NCBI GenBank assembly: GCA_934541105.1
Contig: CAKTDA010000007.1
Span: 186,001-250,000, forward strand
Origin: an uncultured Luteitalea sp.
GTDB lineage: Bacteria; Acidobacteriota; Vicinamibacteria; Vicinamibacterales; Vicinamibacteraceae
Direction: 5' to 3'
DNA: 64,000 nt
Shown here: positions 31,309 through 41,062 of the stretch, piece after piece
How positions within the stretch are numbered: the stretch's first letter is position 1
Layout: the number at the start of each line of letters is the position of its first letter
Position numbers and translations under genes: made by a program
Notes under the pieces: model-generated
What the model was told of the DNA's origin: nothing
The model's database searches: none
Seen by the model: only the letters and a program-made list of their open reading frames with translations

Positions 31309-34127
31309 TCCGCAAGCCGCTGCTGCCGCTCATCGTCGTGATGGCCGCGGCGCTGCTTGTGCTCTTCGAGCGCGAGTGGCGCCATGGCGAGGTGTTCTCG
31401 CCGGCCGATCTCGTCTTCGAGTTCTACCCGTGGAAGCACGACGGCCCCACGGTTCACGCCGCGAACCCGACGCGCTCCGACGAGGCCTTCTACCACCAGC
31501 CGATCATGGCGACGCACTTCGCGCGCCTCCGTTCCGGCGAGTGGCCCGACTACGACGACTCGCGGCTTGCCGGCGTGCCCGCGTGGTTCCAGGGCCTCGA
31601 CGTCGGGCGTGCGCTCTCGCCGTTCAGCCTGCCGTACTACCTGCTGCCGGCAGAGGACGCGGTGAACTGGTACGGCCCGCTGCGCCTGCTCGTGGCCGCG
31701 CTCGGCATGTGGCTGTTCCTGCGCGACCTCGGCGTCAATGCCGTCGGCGCCGCGGTTGCCGGTGTCGCGTACGGACTCAACGGACATTTCCTGACATGGC
31801 TCAGCGCGCCGATGCCGACGGTCGCGGCATGGCTCCCGTTCGTGCTGCGCCAGGTGCGGCGATGCGTGCGCGAGGGGCGGGTGATCGACGTTGCCGGGCT
31901 CGCGCTCGCTCTCGGCGCGATGTGCCATGGTTCGTACCTCGCGACGATGCTCGCGTGCCTGTTCGGCGCCGGTGTGTATGCCTTCGTGGTGATGGCGGAC
32001 GGGAAGGGCTCTCGACGACCGGCGCTGCGGGGCCTTCCCGCCGTGTTCGCCGGCGGTGTCCTCGGGTTGTGCGTGGGGGCGGCGGCGCTCGTCCCGATGT
32101 TCGCGACGCTCTCCGGGTCGACCGCGAGCGCGCGCGTTGCCTCCCCCGAAGGCGCGACGTGGGCCAACCTTGCGACGCTCGCGCTGCCGGACTTCTGGGG
32201 ATCGCCGATTCGGCAGAACTGGTGGCATCCCGATGCCACCGCGAACTACCCCGAGCACGTGGCGTACTTCGGCGTCGCCTCGCTCCTCCTTGCCGGACTC
32301 GCGATTGGCACACGGCTCCCACGCGCGCTGTCGGCCACGCGGTGGACGTTCGTCGCGCTCATCGCCATTGCCCTGACGAGGGCCTACGGCGCCGCACCGG
32401 GACGCTGGCTGCTCGTGCTGCCGGGACAGGTGCAGTCGAACCCGTTCCGCTGGTACGCGCTCGCGGCATGCGGCGTCGCGGTGCTCGCCGGGATTGGCCT
32501 GCACGCCCTCGTCGAGTCGGAGGACCGGCGCCGGCGGCTCACACAGGCCGCCGCCGCGACGATCCTCGCCGTCGTGCTCGGCGCGGTGACGGGTGCGGCA
32601 CTCGTCACCTACATGCCCGAGATCCGCGCGCGCAACCTCCAGGCCTTCGAGCGCCTCCAGGTGCTGCGGTTTGCCGGCATTGCCGGGACGACCGTCGCGC
32701 TGCTGTTCGTCATCGCCTGGTTACGCGATGCGCGCGCGCGCACCGCCGCCGGCCTGTTGCTCGCCGCCATCGTCGCCGCGGACCTCGTGCAGGCCTACCG
32801 CGGCTTCAACCCCACCGTCCCGCGCGATCGCTACTACCCGCGCACCGCAGGGCTCGACTGGCTTCGCGAGCACGCATCCGAGACGCGACTTGCCGTGGTG
32901 GACCCCGCCGCCGACCTCGTCCAGGGGCACGTCTTGTCGATGTACGGGCTGTCCACCCTGACCGGCTTCGACTACCACGGCGACGCCGACTACCAGCGGT
33001 TCATCGCGCTCGCCCAGCAGCCGCCCATGGCCGGTCCCGCCGTGGCCGATCCCGGCATGCCCGTGGTCGCGACGACCGGTGGGGACGACCCGCCGGTGTG
33101 GGACTTCGTCGGCCTCCGGCGCGACACGCTCGACCTGCGCATGCTCGGAATCCTCGGCGCGCGCTTCATCGTCGCCTCGCCCCTCGACCTGACGCCGCGT
33201 TCCGGGGGCTACGTGCCGCTCGGTCCGCTCGCCGACGGCCGCACCGTCGGTTTCACGATCCCGGTCCGCCACGATGGCCTGCGCCGGCTCGACGTCCTGA
33301 CCGCCACCTACGGCCGCCGGAACCGGGGGCGCTGGCACTGGTCGATCACCGGCGACGAGGGCCACATCGTCGCGTCGGGCGTCGTGGAGCAGGCGTCGTT
33401 GCGTGACAACGACTGGTGGCGCCTCGAGTTCACGCCGCTCGAGCACTCCGCGGGCCGCACGGTCCACCTGTCGGTGCGCAGCGACGGATCCGATAGCTCC
33501 TCGAGCGCCACCATGCTTGCCACCGCCACGCCCTCGCCCGTTGCCGGCACCGCGCTGCACGTCGATGGGGCCGCGGACCCCCGGTCGGTGTGGTTCCGGA
33601 CGTTCTCGACCGCGCCGGACCGCTTCGCCGGGGCCACGCTCGTGCGCGCGGGCGACCTGAACGTCTACCGGAACCCGCTCGGACGCCCCCGCGCGTGGTT
33701 CGTGGAGCGTGTAAGTCTGGGCCCTGCGGGGCTACATGCGTCGGCAATGCATACGCGGGCCTTCGACCCGGCCCGCGAGGCGTGGCTCGAGCGCACCCCC
33801 TCCCAACCGCCCACGCAGACCGCGCGCGTCACGTCCATCAGCCTCGAGGACGACCGCCGAGTCATTGGCGTCGAGGCGCCGGACGGCGGTGTGCTCGTGC
33901 TCGCCGATCGCATGCACGCAGGCTGGACCATCACGATCGACGACAAGCCCGCCGGGTTCCAGGTCGCGAACGGCGTGCTCGTCGGGATCCCGATCCCCCC
34001 GGGCAGCCGGACCGTCATCGCCCGCTACGCGCAGCCGCTCGTGCGGCCTGCCCTGGGCCTCAGCCTGCTGAGCGCGGCTGGTATCGCCTTTGCCTGCCTT
34101 GTGACCGTCCGGCGGCCTCGCTCGTAG
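31305..34127 (+). CDS. YfhO-like large membrane protein
   Basis: 940-residue polytopic protein resembling the YfhO family, GT-C-fold-like membrane proteins often linked to glycosylation of surface polymers. TM1 is near residues 6-22 (LPLIVVMAAALLVLF). A periplasmic loop with DLVFEFYPWKHDGP follows, carrying acidic and aromatic residues where GT-C enzymes hold their catalytic Asp. About ten more helices come next (e.g. VGAAVAGVAYGLNGHFLTWL, ATILAVVLGAVTGAALV). The last 350 residues are extracytoplasmic and beta-rich, ending with one helix (ALGLSLLSAAGIAFACLV). ATG at 31305 overlaps the GT2 gene by 4 bases. It may transfer a sugar from a polyprenyl carrier on the periplasmic side; this is inferred from fold type and context. 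Confidence 0.72.
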   Translation: MIRKPLLPLIVVMAAALLVLFEREWRHGEVFSPADLVFEFYPWKHDGPTVHAANPTRSDEAFYHQPIMATHFARLRSGEWPDYDDSRLAGVPAWFQGLDVGRALSPFSLPYYLLPAEDAVNWYGPLRLLVAALGMWLFLRDLGVNAVGAAVAGVAYGLNGHFLTWLSAPMPTVAAWLPFVLRQVRRCVREGRVIDVAGLALALGAMCHGSYLATMLACLFGAGVYAFVVMADGKGSRRPALRGLPAVFAGGVLGLCVGAAALVPMFATLSGSTASARVASPEGATWANLATLALPDFWGSPIRQNWWHPDATANYPEHVAYFGVASLLLAGLAIGTRLPRALSATRWTFVALIAIALTRAYGAAPGRWLLVLPGQVQSNPFRWYALAACGVAVLAGIGLHALVESEDRRRRLTQAAAATILAVVLGAVTGAALVTYMPEIRARNLQAFERLQVLRFAGIAGTTVALLFVIAWLRDARARTAAGLLLAAIVAADLVQAYRGFNPTVPRDRYYPRTAGLDWLREHASETRLAVVDPAADLVQGHVLSMYGLSTLTGFDYHGDADYQRFIALAQQPPMAGPAVADPGMPVVATTGGDDPPVWDFVGLRRDTLDLRMLGILGARFIVASPLDLTPRSGGYVPLGPLADGRTVGFTIPVRHDGLRRLDVLTATYGRRNRGRWHWSITGDEGHIVASGVVEQASLRDNDWWRLEFTPLEHSAGRTVHLSVRSDGSDSSSSATMLATATPSPVAGTALHVDGAADPRSVWFRTFSTAPDRFAGATLVRAGDLNVYRNPLGRPRAWFVERVSLGPAGLHASAMHTRAFDPAREAWLERTPSQPPTQTARVTSISLEDDRRVIGVEAPDGGVLVLADRMHAGWTITIDDKPAGFQVANGVLVGIPIPPGSRTVIARYAQPLVRPALGLSLLSAAGIAFACLVTVRRPRS

Positions 34128-34266
34128 GTTGGAGCTGCCACCCGCCGGATGCCGGGACGTGCTGGTGCCCGTGTCCTGGCTCGTGGCTGACGGCGGTCTC
34201 GTCCTCCTTCGGGTGGCGTCCGCGACGTGCAGGCAGGCACTCGTGAACCCTGGCGCGATTACAGAA

Positions 34267-37200
34267 ATGTGCTCCCCGGTACGTTTTTCGTCGGTGGCGA
34301 TCGGCCTCGCCCTCGGCCTCCTGGCCGCCGACGGGCTCGAGGCCCAGACGCTCCGTGTCAACGGCGCCGCAACGGCAACCGTCGCCGCCGCCCCCGACTA
34401 CGCGGCCGAGACGAAGGGCGACCCCTGGGACTTCGACAAGGCGAGCGACTACGTCTACGCCTACTCGCTCGGCGAGGACACGCCGCAGGACAAGGGCAAC
34501 GAGTACACGGCGTGGCAGCCGTACCCGACCGTCCAGAACGGGATCTTCTCGGGCGTCACCCGGGAAGAGAAGCCGTCGATCCAGATGCTGTTCGGGGGCG
34601 TGCCCGGTGCGATGAACGCGAGGCAGGACACGGGCCTGCGCACGCCGATCGATGCCGGGAAATACGTCACGCTCTCCTTCCGCGTCAAGCGCTCATGGGC
34701 GGCCGGGCCGTTCGAGACCGTGAAGGCCATCTGGGAGAAGGGCCGGCGGGCAGTCGGCACACCGGCCGGCGTCCTGCTGATGCTCGCGCGCGGCTACGAC
34801 AACGACACGGCGCGCTGGATCAACCAGAACCCCGTCGGCAGCCAGGGCGGCGCGAACCAGTGGCAGGTCTACCGCGTGCGCCTGACCGACCCGCGCGTGC
34901 TGATCAACAACCGGTTCGCCGGGACGCCGTGGAGCGAGACGGTGGCCGGGCTGAGCCTCACGCCCGGCGAAGGGCCCGTGGGATCGACGGTGGAGGTGGA
35001 CTGGGTACGGCTCACCGCCGCGCGCACGGTCGCCCTGTCGTGGCAGGGGCTCGGCGGCAATGTCGTCATCACGGCCACCGACGGCAGCCAGTCGGTGCAG
35101 GTGTTCCCCGAGGACCTCACGCCGCTCGCCAATCCGCGCAGCCCGCGTGCCGACACGGGGGCGTTTCCGGACAACTCCAGCGTGAACTGGGACTACGGGC
35201 ACCTGACGCCCGGCACGTGGACCCTCACCGCGACCGGCGCCAGCGCCACGCGGTCGGCCACGCTCGTCGTGGACGCCTCGCCGTTCTTCACGGTGCTGAA
35301 TCCCGACGAGACCGGCGGCGAGGACATGGCGACGACGCTCATCGGCGATCCGTGGGACCTGACAAACCAGGAGGACGTGTTCCGGTACACCTCGCCGTCG
35401 AGCGCCCTGTTCGACGTGAAGAACCCGTCGTTCACGCCGCAGGGCTTCAAGGGCACGGCGTTCCACTCCGGGATGTACGGCTTCACGGGCAGCGACTCGC
35501 AGGTGCGGTTCTTCGATGACGACCTCGGGGCGCGGTTCTCGCTGACGCCGGACCAGGCGCGCCGCTATCACCGCCTGACGTTCACGATCGACTACGACCT
35601 GCCGCTCCAGGCGACGTTCGATCCGCTGGCGCCGCGTCCGTTCCTCGAGGACATCGACACGGCGACGCAGCGGCCCGGCGTCGGCGGCATGATGCGCGTC
35701 ATCTGGCGCACGGCGGCGCACCGCGGCGGGCCGTTCGCGCAGACGTGCGGCATCATCGTGCAGGACGGCGGTCCGCGCACCTACACCATCGATCTCGCCG
35801 CGTATGGCGCGGCCGACTTCACCTGTCCCGACGAAGGCCTGCAGTCGCTGCCGTCCGGCTCGGCGTGGGGCAACCTCGCGTCCAACGTCACCAACTTCCG
35901 CCTCGACATCACCGAAGGCCGGCTCGATACGCCGTTCACGCTCTCGAACGTGAAGCTCGCCGCCGACGACGAACCCGATTCGGCCGGCCAGTTCGTCGTG
36001 CAGTGGGCGGCGCAGGACGGGCGGTACACGGCCGCTCCGTCGCCGGCGAACGCCTCGGTGGCCATCTACGTGGACGACGACCGCGACGCGACGAGCAAGC
36101 GGCTCGTCGCAGGCAGCGTCAATGCCGCGGCCGGCGCCTACATCTGGGATCTCGCGGCAACGCCCGGCGGCATCAATCCCGGCACGTACTGGGTCTACGT
36201 CGAGATGACGGACGCGGCCGGGTACTCGTTCGGCAAGTACTCGAGCGGGCCCATCCAGGTGACGCGCGTCTACGAGCCGCCGATGACGCTCTCCGAGTGG
36301 CGCACGTTCTACGGCGTGACCGCCATGAACGCCGACCCGGACGGCGACGGCCTCACCAACCAGCAGGAGTTCGACGCGGGCACCAGTCCCCACGTGGCCA
36401 ATCGCGTCGAACTCGCCGAAGGGTCCACGGGCTTCTTCCAGGAGCAGGTCGCCATCGCGAATCCCGAGAACCGCGCCGCCATCGCCCGCGTCGTCGTGCT
36501 CTTCGGCCAGCGGTCCGACATCGGCGAGGCCTCGGCGCCGCCACCCGTGATCCAGGACATCCCGATTGCGCCGTACGGGCGCCACACGGTGAACGTCAAC
36601 AGCCTCGCCAACAGCAGCTACAACGGCCAGGGGCGCGCCGTGTCCGTCGTCGTCGAGTCGCTGCGCGGCGGCGTGGTGGTCGAGCGCACGATGGCCTTCG
36701 GCGACGGCTGGGGCGGGCACACGGGCAAGGCGCTCCTCGCGCCGGCCACGCAGTGGTTCCTGGCCGAAGGCGCCGCCAACGGCTTCTTCCAGACGTTCAT
36801 CCTCCTGACCGCGACGGGCAACGTCGCGCCGAAGGTCACCGTGGACTTCCTGCTCGAGGACGGCGAGGTCGTGTCGGTGCCTTACGACTTCCCCTCGGCG
36901 CCGGGCCGGCTGACGCTCTGGGCCAACGAGCTGTGCGCGCCGGGCACTGGCGGTCAGGCGTGTCCGCGCGTGCTCGACGGCAAGCCCTTCTCCACGCGGA
37001 TCACGGCGAGCCACCCGATCACCGTCGAGCGCGCGATGTACTTCAATCGCGGCGGACGGACCTTCGAAGGCGGGCATGCGTCGGCCGCCGTCACGGCGCC
37101 GGCGACACGCTGGTTCGTCGCCGAAGGGGCCACGGGGCCGAACTTCGACACGTACCTGCTCATCGCCAATCCCGGCGCCACGAACACGGTCGCGACGGTG

Positions 37201-37809
37201 CGCTACCTCACGCCCGAGGGCTCGTGGACGCAGACCTACACGGTGCTCGCCAACAGCCGGCTCACGCTCTTCGTGGACCAGGAGTTGACGACGGCGTCGG
37301 GCCGCGACGCCATCGGCGTGCAGGCCGACGTCTCGGCCGAGATCTCGGCGCCGCATCCCATCGTCGTCGAGCGCGCGATGTACTGGTTTGGCGCGTTCCA
37401 GAACTGGACCGACGCGCACAACAGCGCGGGCCTCACGTCAACCGGTACGCACTGGGCACTCGCCGAAGGCCAGAACGGCGGACCGCAGCAGCACCGGACC
37501 TTCGTGTTGATTGCCAACCCGTCGCCCTCGGCCGCGACCGTCCGCCTGCGCCTGCTCCGTGAGGGCGGGCGCGCCGTCGTGACGTCCGCCGATTTCGTCG
37601 TGCCGGCCAACTCCCGCTACACCTGCTACGCCGGCCAGCCCGGCGCCTGCCAGGATGCGTTCGCGCAACTGCAGGACGGCGAGCGGTTCGGCGTCAGCGT
37701 CGAGAGCGTGAACGCGGTGCCCATCGTCATCGAGCGGGCGCTCTACTGGGACGGCGGCGGCGAGTTCTTCGGCGCCGGCACGAACGAGACGGGGATCAAG
37801 ATCAGGTAG
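34267..37809 (+). CDS. Large secreted protein with four WFxAEG/VERAMY repeats and a Ca-binding motif
   Basis: 1180 residues, family not recognised. ATG at 34267 gives a signal peptide (about 1-24, ending GLEAQ). Residues about 25-690 are beta-rich, with two similar starts (KGDPWDFDKASDYVYAYS and GDPWDLTNQEDVFRYTS) that suggest an internal duplication. DPDGDGLTNQQEFDAG near residue 690 is a thrombospondin-3/EF-hand-like calcium site. From about residue 715 to the end come four repeats of roughly 115 residues, each opening with (W)FxAEG and, in the first three, containing FxTxxLIANP-like and VERAMY(W/F) motifs. They start near residues 716, 829, 948 and 1061. Such repeats often form surface stalks or bind glycans. 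It stands between polysaccharide genes on the same strand. Confidence 0.7.
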   Translation: MCSPVRFSSVAIGLALGLLAADGLEAQTLRVNGAATATVAAAPDYAAETKGDPWDFDKASDYVYAYSLGEDTPQDKGNEYTAWQPYPTVQNGIFSGVTREEKPSIQMLFGGVPGAMNARQDTGLRTPIDAGKYVTLSFRVKRSWAAGPFETVKAIWEKGRRAVGTPAGVLLMLARGYDNDTARWINQNPVGSQGGANQWQVYRVRLTDPRVLINNRFAGTPWSETVAGLSLTPGEGPVGSTVEVDWVRLTAARTVALSWQGLGGNVVITATDGSQSVQVFPEDLTPLANPRSPRADTGAFPDNSSVNWDYGHLTPGTWTLTATGASATRSATLVVDASPFFTVLNPDETGGEDMATTLIGDPWDLTNQEDVFRYTSPSSALFDVKNPSFTPQGFKGTAFHSGMYGFTGSDSQVRFFDDDLGARFSLTPDQARRYHRLTFTIDYDLPLQATFDPLAPRPFLEDIDTATQRPGVGGMMRVIWRTAAHRGGPFAQTCGIIVQDGGPRTYTIDLAAYGAADFTCPDEGLQSLPSGSAWGNLASNVTNFRLDITEGRLDTPFTLSNVKLAADDEPDSAGQFVVQWAAQDGRYTAAPSPANASVAIYVDDDRDATSKRLVAGSVNAAAGAYIWDLAATPGGINPGTYWVYVEMTDAAGYSFGKYSSGPIQVTRVYEPPMTLSEWRTFYGVTAMNADPDGDGLTNQQEFDAGTSPHVANRVELAEGSTGFFQEQVAIANPENRAAIARVVVLFGQRSDIGEASAPPPVIQDIPIAPYGRHTVNVNSLANSSYNGQGRAVSVVVESLRGGVVVERTMAFGDGWGGHTGKALLAPATQWFLAEGAANGFFQTFILLTATGNVAPKVTVDFLLEDGEVVSVPYDFPSAPGRLTLWANELCAPGTGGQACPRVLDGKPFSTRITASHPITVERAMYFNRGGRTFEGGHASAAVTAPATRWFVAEGATGPNFDTYLLIANPGATNTVATVRYLTPEGSWTQTYTVLANSRLTLFVDQELTTASGRDAIGVQADVSAEISAPHPIVVERAMYWFGAFQNWTDAHNSAGLTSTGTHWALAEGQNGGPQQHRTFVLIANPSPSAATVRLRLLREGGRAVVTSADFVVPANSRYTCYAGQPGACQDAFAQLQDGERFGVSVESVNAVPIVIERALYWDGGGEFFGAGTNETGIKIR

Positions 37810-37825
37810 GCTGCATGCTGGCCGC

Positions 37826-38794
37826 ATGCTTCCTCCTGTCTCGATCGGGATCGTCACCTGGCATCCCGACGCCCTCCTGGCGCGCTGCATCGCCTCGGTG
37901 CGCGCGCAGGACTACCCCGCCCTCACCCTCCACGTGTGGGACAACGGATCCACATCCGGGTCGCGTGCGCTCGTCGAGTCGCTGACGACGGCCGACGAAC
38001 GGACCTGCTCGCCCGCCAATGTCGGATTCTCGGGCGGACACAACGCGCTGATTCGACGTTCGTCAGGCGCCTACTACCTGTGCCTGAACCCGGATGCGGT
38101 GCTCACGCCAGGCCACCTCCGCACGCTGGTGGCCGCGCTCGAGGCCATGCCGGCTGCCGGATCGGCAACGGGACGGCTCCTGCGCCTCGACGACGCGCAG
38201 ATCCTCGACTCGACCGGCATCGTCATGACGCGGGACCAGCGGCACCTCGACCGGGGGGCCGGCGAGCCGGCCGCGGGCCGCTACCTGGCGGGCCCCGAGC
38301 CCATCTTCGGCCCGAGTGGCGCCGTCGCCCTCTACCGTCGCGCGATGCTGGACGACGTGGCGTTCGGGGGGGAGTACTTCGACGAGGCGTTCTTCGCCTA
38401 TCGCGAGGATGCCGATCTCGCGTGGCGTGCGCAGTGGCGCGGCTGGGACAGCCTGTACGTCCCGGATGCCATCGCCCATCACCGTCGACGCGTGACGCCG
38501 GAACGGCGCGGCGACCTGCCGCCCGCGATCAACAGGTACTCGGTGCGCAACCGCTTCCTGCTGCGCATCAAGAACCAGTCGGCCGGCCTCGCGTGGCGCT
38601 TTGCCGTGCCCGCCCTGTGGCGGGATGCGCAGGTGATTGGTTACGTCCTGCTGCGCGAGTGGTCGTCCATCCCCGGACTGCTCGACGTCGCCCGCCTGTT
38701 GCCGGCCATGCTGGCCCGCCGCCGCCACGTGCTCGGGCGCCGGCAGCGCACCTCGGCGGATCTCGCGGGATGGTTCGGCATGCGCCACGGATGA
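37826..38794 (+). CDS. GT2-family glycosyltransferase (WbbL/rhamnosyltransferase-like)
   Basis: 322 residues with a GT2 fold of the WbbL type: VSIGIVTWHPDALLARCIAS at the N-terminus, VWDNGSTSGSR, PANVGFSGGHNALIR and YLCLNPDAVLTPGHL (DxD-like NPDA). FDEAFFAYREDADLAWRAQW is the diagnostic acceptor motif of rhamnosyltransferase-like GT2 enzymes. The C-terminus is basic and may lie on the membrane (NRFLLRIKNQSAGLAW). It begins 16 bases after the large secreted protein. If the RmlD at the window start makes dTDP-rhamnose, this enzyme is a candidate user. Confidence 0.85.
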   Translation: MLPPVSIGIVTWHPDALLARCIASVRAQDYPALTLHVWDNGSTSGSRALVESLTTADERTCSPANVGFSGGHNALIRRSSGAYYLCLNPDAVLTPGHLRTLVAALEAMPAAGSATGRLLRLDDAQILDSTGIVMTRDQRHLDRGAGEPAAGRYLAGPEPIFGPSGAVALYRRAMLDDVAFGGEYFDEAFFAYREDADLAWRAQWRGWDSLYVPDAIAHHRRRVTPERRGDLPPAINRYSVRNRFLLRIKNQSAGLAWRFAVPALWRDAQVIGYVLLREWSSIPGLLDVARLLPAMLARRRHVLGRRQRTSADLAGWFGMRHG

Positions 38795-38808
38795 GCTGAG
38801 CGCATCGT

Positions 38809-38838
38809 TTGTCTGGCTTGCAGATCTTGTCGGACAAT
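38809..38838 (+). promoter_or_regulatory. Sigma-70-type promoter upstream of the phosphoglycosyltransferase
   Basis: TTGTCT (38809-38814), 18-base spacer, GACAAT (38833-38838), leaving a leader of about 50 bases with a GAGGGA Shine-Dalgarno before ATG 38895. It lies in the 100-base gap after the GT2 gene and could start a second transcript within the cluster. Confidence 0.5.
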
Positions 38839-38894
38839 GGACATCGCGTGCGGTCCGTCCTGAAGGAACATGCCCGGCTCGAGGGAGCGTCGCG

Positions 38895-40319
38895 ATGATT
38901 GCCGAGCGCGCTCGCCTCATCAACGGTGCCTACGTGATCAGCGATACGCTGGCCACGCTGGGTGCGCTGGGCCTCGCCTACACGCTGCGCGGGATCGTTC
39001 CCGGCGACAGCATGCCCTTCCTCTCGGGATCGCTGCCGCCGTTTGCCTGGTACCTGCCGCTCGTCGCCTGCGTGGTGCTCGTGTGGCCGCTCGTGTTCTA
39101 TGCGCTCGGCCTGTACGGCCGGCACGGGCGCACCCTCGACAGCGAGACGTCGGTCATCCTGACCGGCGTGGCAATCTCCGGATTGCTGCTCATCGCCTTC
39201 ATCTTCTCGGCCCGGCTGAATTTCATCAGCCGCCCTGTCGTCGTCGCCTTCCTGCTGCTCGACTTCGTGTGCGTGGTTGGCATGCGCCGGCTCGTGCGGG
39301 CCTGGCTCGTCCACGGCGGCGAGCCGCGGCGCGTGCTCGTGGCCGGCGGCCGTCAGGAGGCGAGTGAAGCGGCCGCGCTCGTGAATGCGCATCGCGACTG
39401 GGGACTCGAGGTCGCGGGCCTCGTCACCGATGGGCGGTGGACCGATGGCGCTGCGTCGCCCTTCCCCGTGCTCGGAAGCTACGCGGACCTTTCGCGGCTT
39501 GCCCGGGAACAGCATGCCGGCGAGGTGCTGCTCGCGCCGGCAGCCGGCCAGCTCGCCGACCTCCAGGATCTCGCAGTCGTGATCGCGAACCTGGAGGAGC
39601 AGGGCACCGTCGTGCGCCTCGCGATGAACTTCCTGCCGAAGTCCATCGCGCGCGTCACGTTCGACCAGCTCGGCGAGGACTTCCCGATGCTGACGTTCTC
39701 GACGCCGCCCGGCGACGAAGTGCGCCTCGCGGTGCGGCGCGTCGTGGACGTGATGCTCTCGCTCTCGCTGCTCGTCCTCCTGAGCCCCGTGCTCCTCGCG
39801 ATTGCGATCGGCATCAAGCTGACATCGCCAGGCCCGGTCCTCTTCCGCCAGGTCCGGTGCGGCCTCCACGGGCGCCGCTTCGTCTTCCTCAAGTTCCGGA
39901 CGATGCGCACGGATGCCGAGCGGCTCAAGCCGCTGCTCGAGCCCTACAACGAGATGGACGGGCCGGCATTCAAGATGCGCAACGACCCGCGCGTGTTCCC
40001 GTTCGGTGGATTCCTGCGCCGGACGAGCCTCGACGAGCTGCCGCAGTTGTGGAACATCCTGCGCGGCGACATGAGCTTCGTCGGCCCGCGGCCGTCGGTC
40101 GTCGAGGAGGTCGCGCAGTACCAGCCCTGGCAACGTCGTCGTCTCAGCATGAAGCCCGGCCTCACGTGCCTCTGGCAGATTCGCGGACGCAACGAGCTGA
40201 CCTTCGACGAGTGGATGCGGCTCGATCTCGAGTACATCGACAACTGGTCGCTGTGGCTCGACCTGAAGATCGCCATCCAGACGATTCCCGCCGTGCTGCT
40301 CGGCCGCGGCGCCCGGTAG
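38895..40319 (+). CDS. Polyprenyl-phosphate sugar-1-phosphate transferase (WbaP/exopolysaccharide type)
   Basis: 474-residue inner-membrane enzyme that starts polysaccharide repeat synthesis by moving a sugar-1-phosphate from a nucleotide sugar to undecaprenyl phosphate. The N-terminal part has four to five helices and a nucleotide-binding-like CoA_binding_3 domain (EPRRVLVAGGRQEASEAAAL). The catalytic bacterial sugar transferase domain starts near residue 280: TSPGPVLFRQVRCGLHGRRF, FLKFRTMRTDAE, RRTSLDELPQLWNILRGDMS, FVGPRPSV and KPGLTCLWQIRGRNEL. The Asp-Glu pair in SLDELPQ is the catalytic motif. ATG at 38895 has a GAGGGA Shine-Dalgarno; a promoter-like TTGTCT/GACAAT pair lies upstream. 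Sugar specificity (Gal, Glc or GlcNAc) is not set by sequence. Confidence 0.92.
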   Translation: MIAERARLINGAYVISDTLATLGALGLAYTLRGIVPGDSMPFLSGSLPPFAWYLPLVACVVLVWPLVFYALGLYGRHGRTLDSETSVILTGVAISGLLLIAFIFSARLNFISRPVVVAFLLLDFVCVVGMRRLVRAWLVHGGEPRRVLVAGGRQEASEAAALVNAHRDWGLEVAGLVTDGRWTDGAASPFPVLGSYADLSRLAREQHAGEVLLAPAAGQLADLQDLAVVIANLEEQGTVVRLAMNFLPKSIARVTFDQLGEDFPMLTFSTPPGDEVRLAVRRVVDVMLSLSLLVLLSPVLLAIAIGIKLTSPGPVLFRQVRCGLHGRRFVFLKFRTMRTDAERLKPLLEPYNEMDGPAFKMRNDPRVFPFGGFLRRTSLDELPQLWNILRGDMSFVGPRPSVVEEVAQYQPWQRRRLSMKPGLTCLWQIRGRNELTFDEWMRLDLEYIDNWSLWLDLKIAIQTIPAVLLGRGAR

Positions 40320-41062
40320 TGCGGCCGCCCGACGCGGACGCCACGGTGCCGAACGGCAACCCGATCGATGCGGCACAGGCGTCGGTCACCCGCGCGCTCT
40401 CGTCGCATGCGGCCCCGCGCGTCATCGAGGCCGGGTGCGGCGCCAGGTCGCACCTGCGGTATCCCCGCACGGCGTGCGTGATTGGCGTGGACCTCGTCGA
40501 CGCCCAGTTGCGGCGCAACACGAGCACGCCGCACCTCGCGCGCGGTGACGTGACGGCATTGCCGATCGCCCCGGCGTGCGCGGATCTCGTCGTGTGCTGG
40601 GACGTGCTCGAGCACCTGCCCCACCCGGCGCTCGCAATTGCCGAGATCGCGCGCGTGCTCCGGCCGGGCGGCCTGGCGGTGCTGGCACTGCCGAACATCC
40701 TGTCGCTCAAGGGGCTCATCACGCGCTTCACGCCGTGGTGGTTCCACGTCTGGGTCTACCGGCACGTGCTCGGCGACACGTCGGCGGGTACTGACGCATT
40801 CGACCAGTTTCCGACGGCATTCCGCTTCGGCCTGCGCCCGGCAGGGCTGCGCCGGCTCGCGCGGGCGCATGGGCTGCGCGTGGAGTCGCTGGCCCTGTAC
40901 GAAGGTCCGGTCCCGACGCACTTCCGGCGACGGCACCGGCTTGCCGACGTCGCCCTCGGCGCGGCCGGTCGCCTCACGCGACTGCTCTCCGCGGGCCGTT
41001 ACGACACGACGCTCTCCGACATGGTGGTCGTGCTGTCTCGCGACGGGGGCCGGCTCGCGTGA
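40319..41062 (+). CDS. SAM-dependent methyltransferase (type 11)
   Basis: 247 residues. Methyltransferase motif I is RVIEAGCGARSHLRYP near residue 36, with VIGVDLVDAQLRRN after it. LVVCWDVLEHLPHPALAIAEIARVLRPGG gives the acidic motif and the post-motif helix of the UbiE/type 11 family. A C-terminal part with TPWWFHVWVYRHVLG is shared with methyltransferases in polysaccharide clusters. The GTG start at 40319 overlaps the previous stop by one base (TAGTG), and its own stop overlaps the next start (GTGA), so translation is coupled across three genes. It probably modifies a sugar or a lipid-linked intermediate of the glycan. Confidence 0.84.
   Translation: MRPPDADATVPNGNPIDAAQASVTRALSSHAAPRVIEAGCGARSHLRYPRTACVIGVDLVDAQLRRNTSTPHLARGDVTALPIAPACADLVVCWDVLEHLPHPALAIAEIARVLRPGGLAVLALPNILSLKGLITRFTPWWFHVWVYRHVLGDTSAGTDAFDQFPTAFRFGLRPAGLRRLARAHGLRVESLALYEGPVPTHFRRRHRLADVALGAAGRLTRLLSAGRYDTTLSDMVVVLSRDGGRLA

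Noticed and set aside
34129..34266. N-terminal extension of the large secreted protein from 34129
   Set aside because: It would bury the signal peptide and has no Shine-Dalgarno; ATG 34267 begins directly at the signal sequence.
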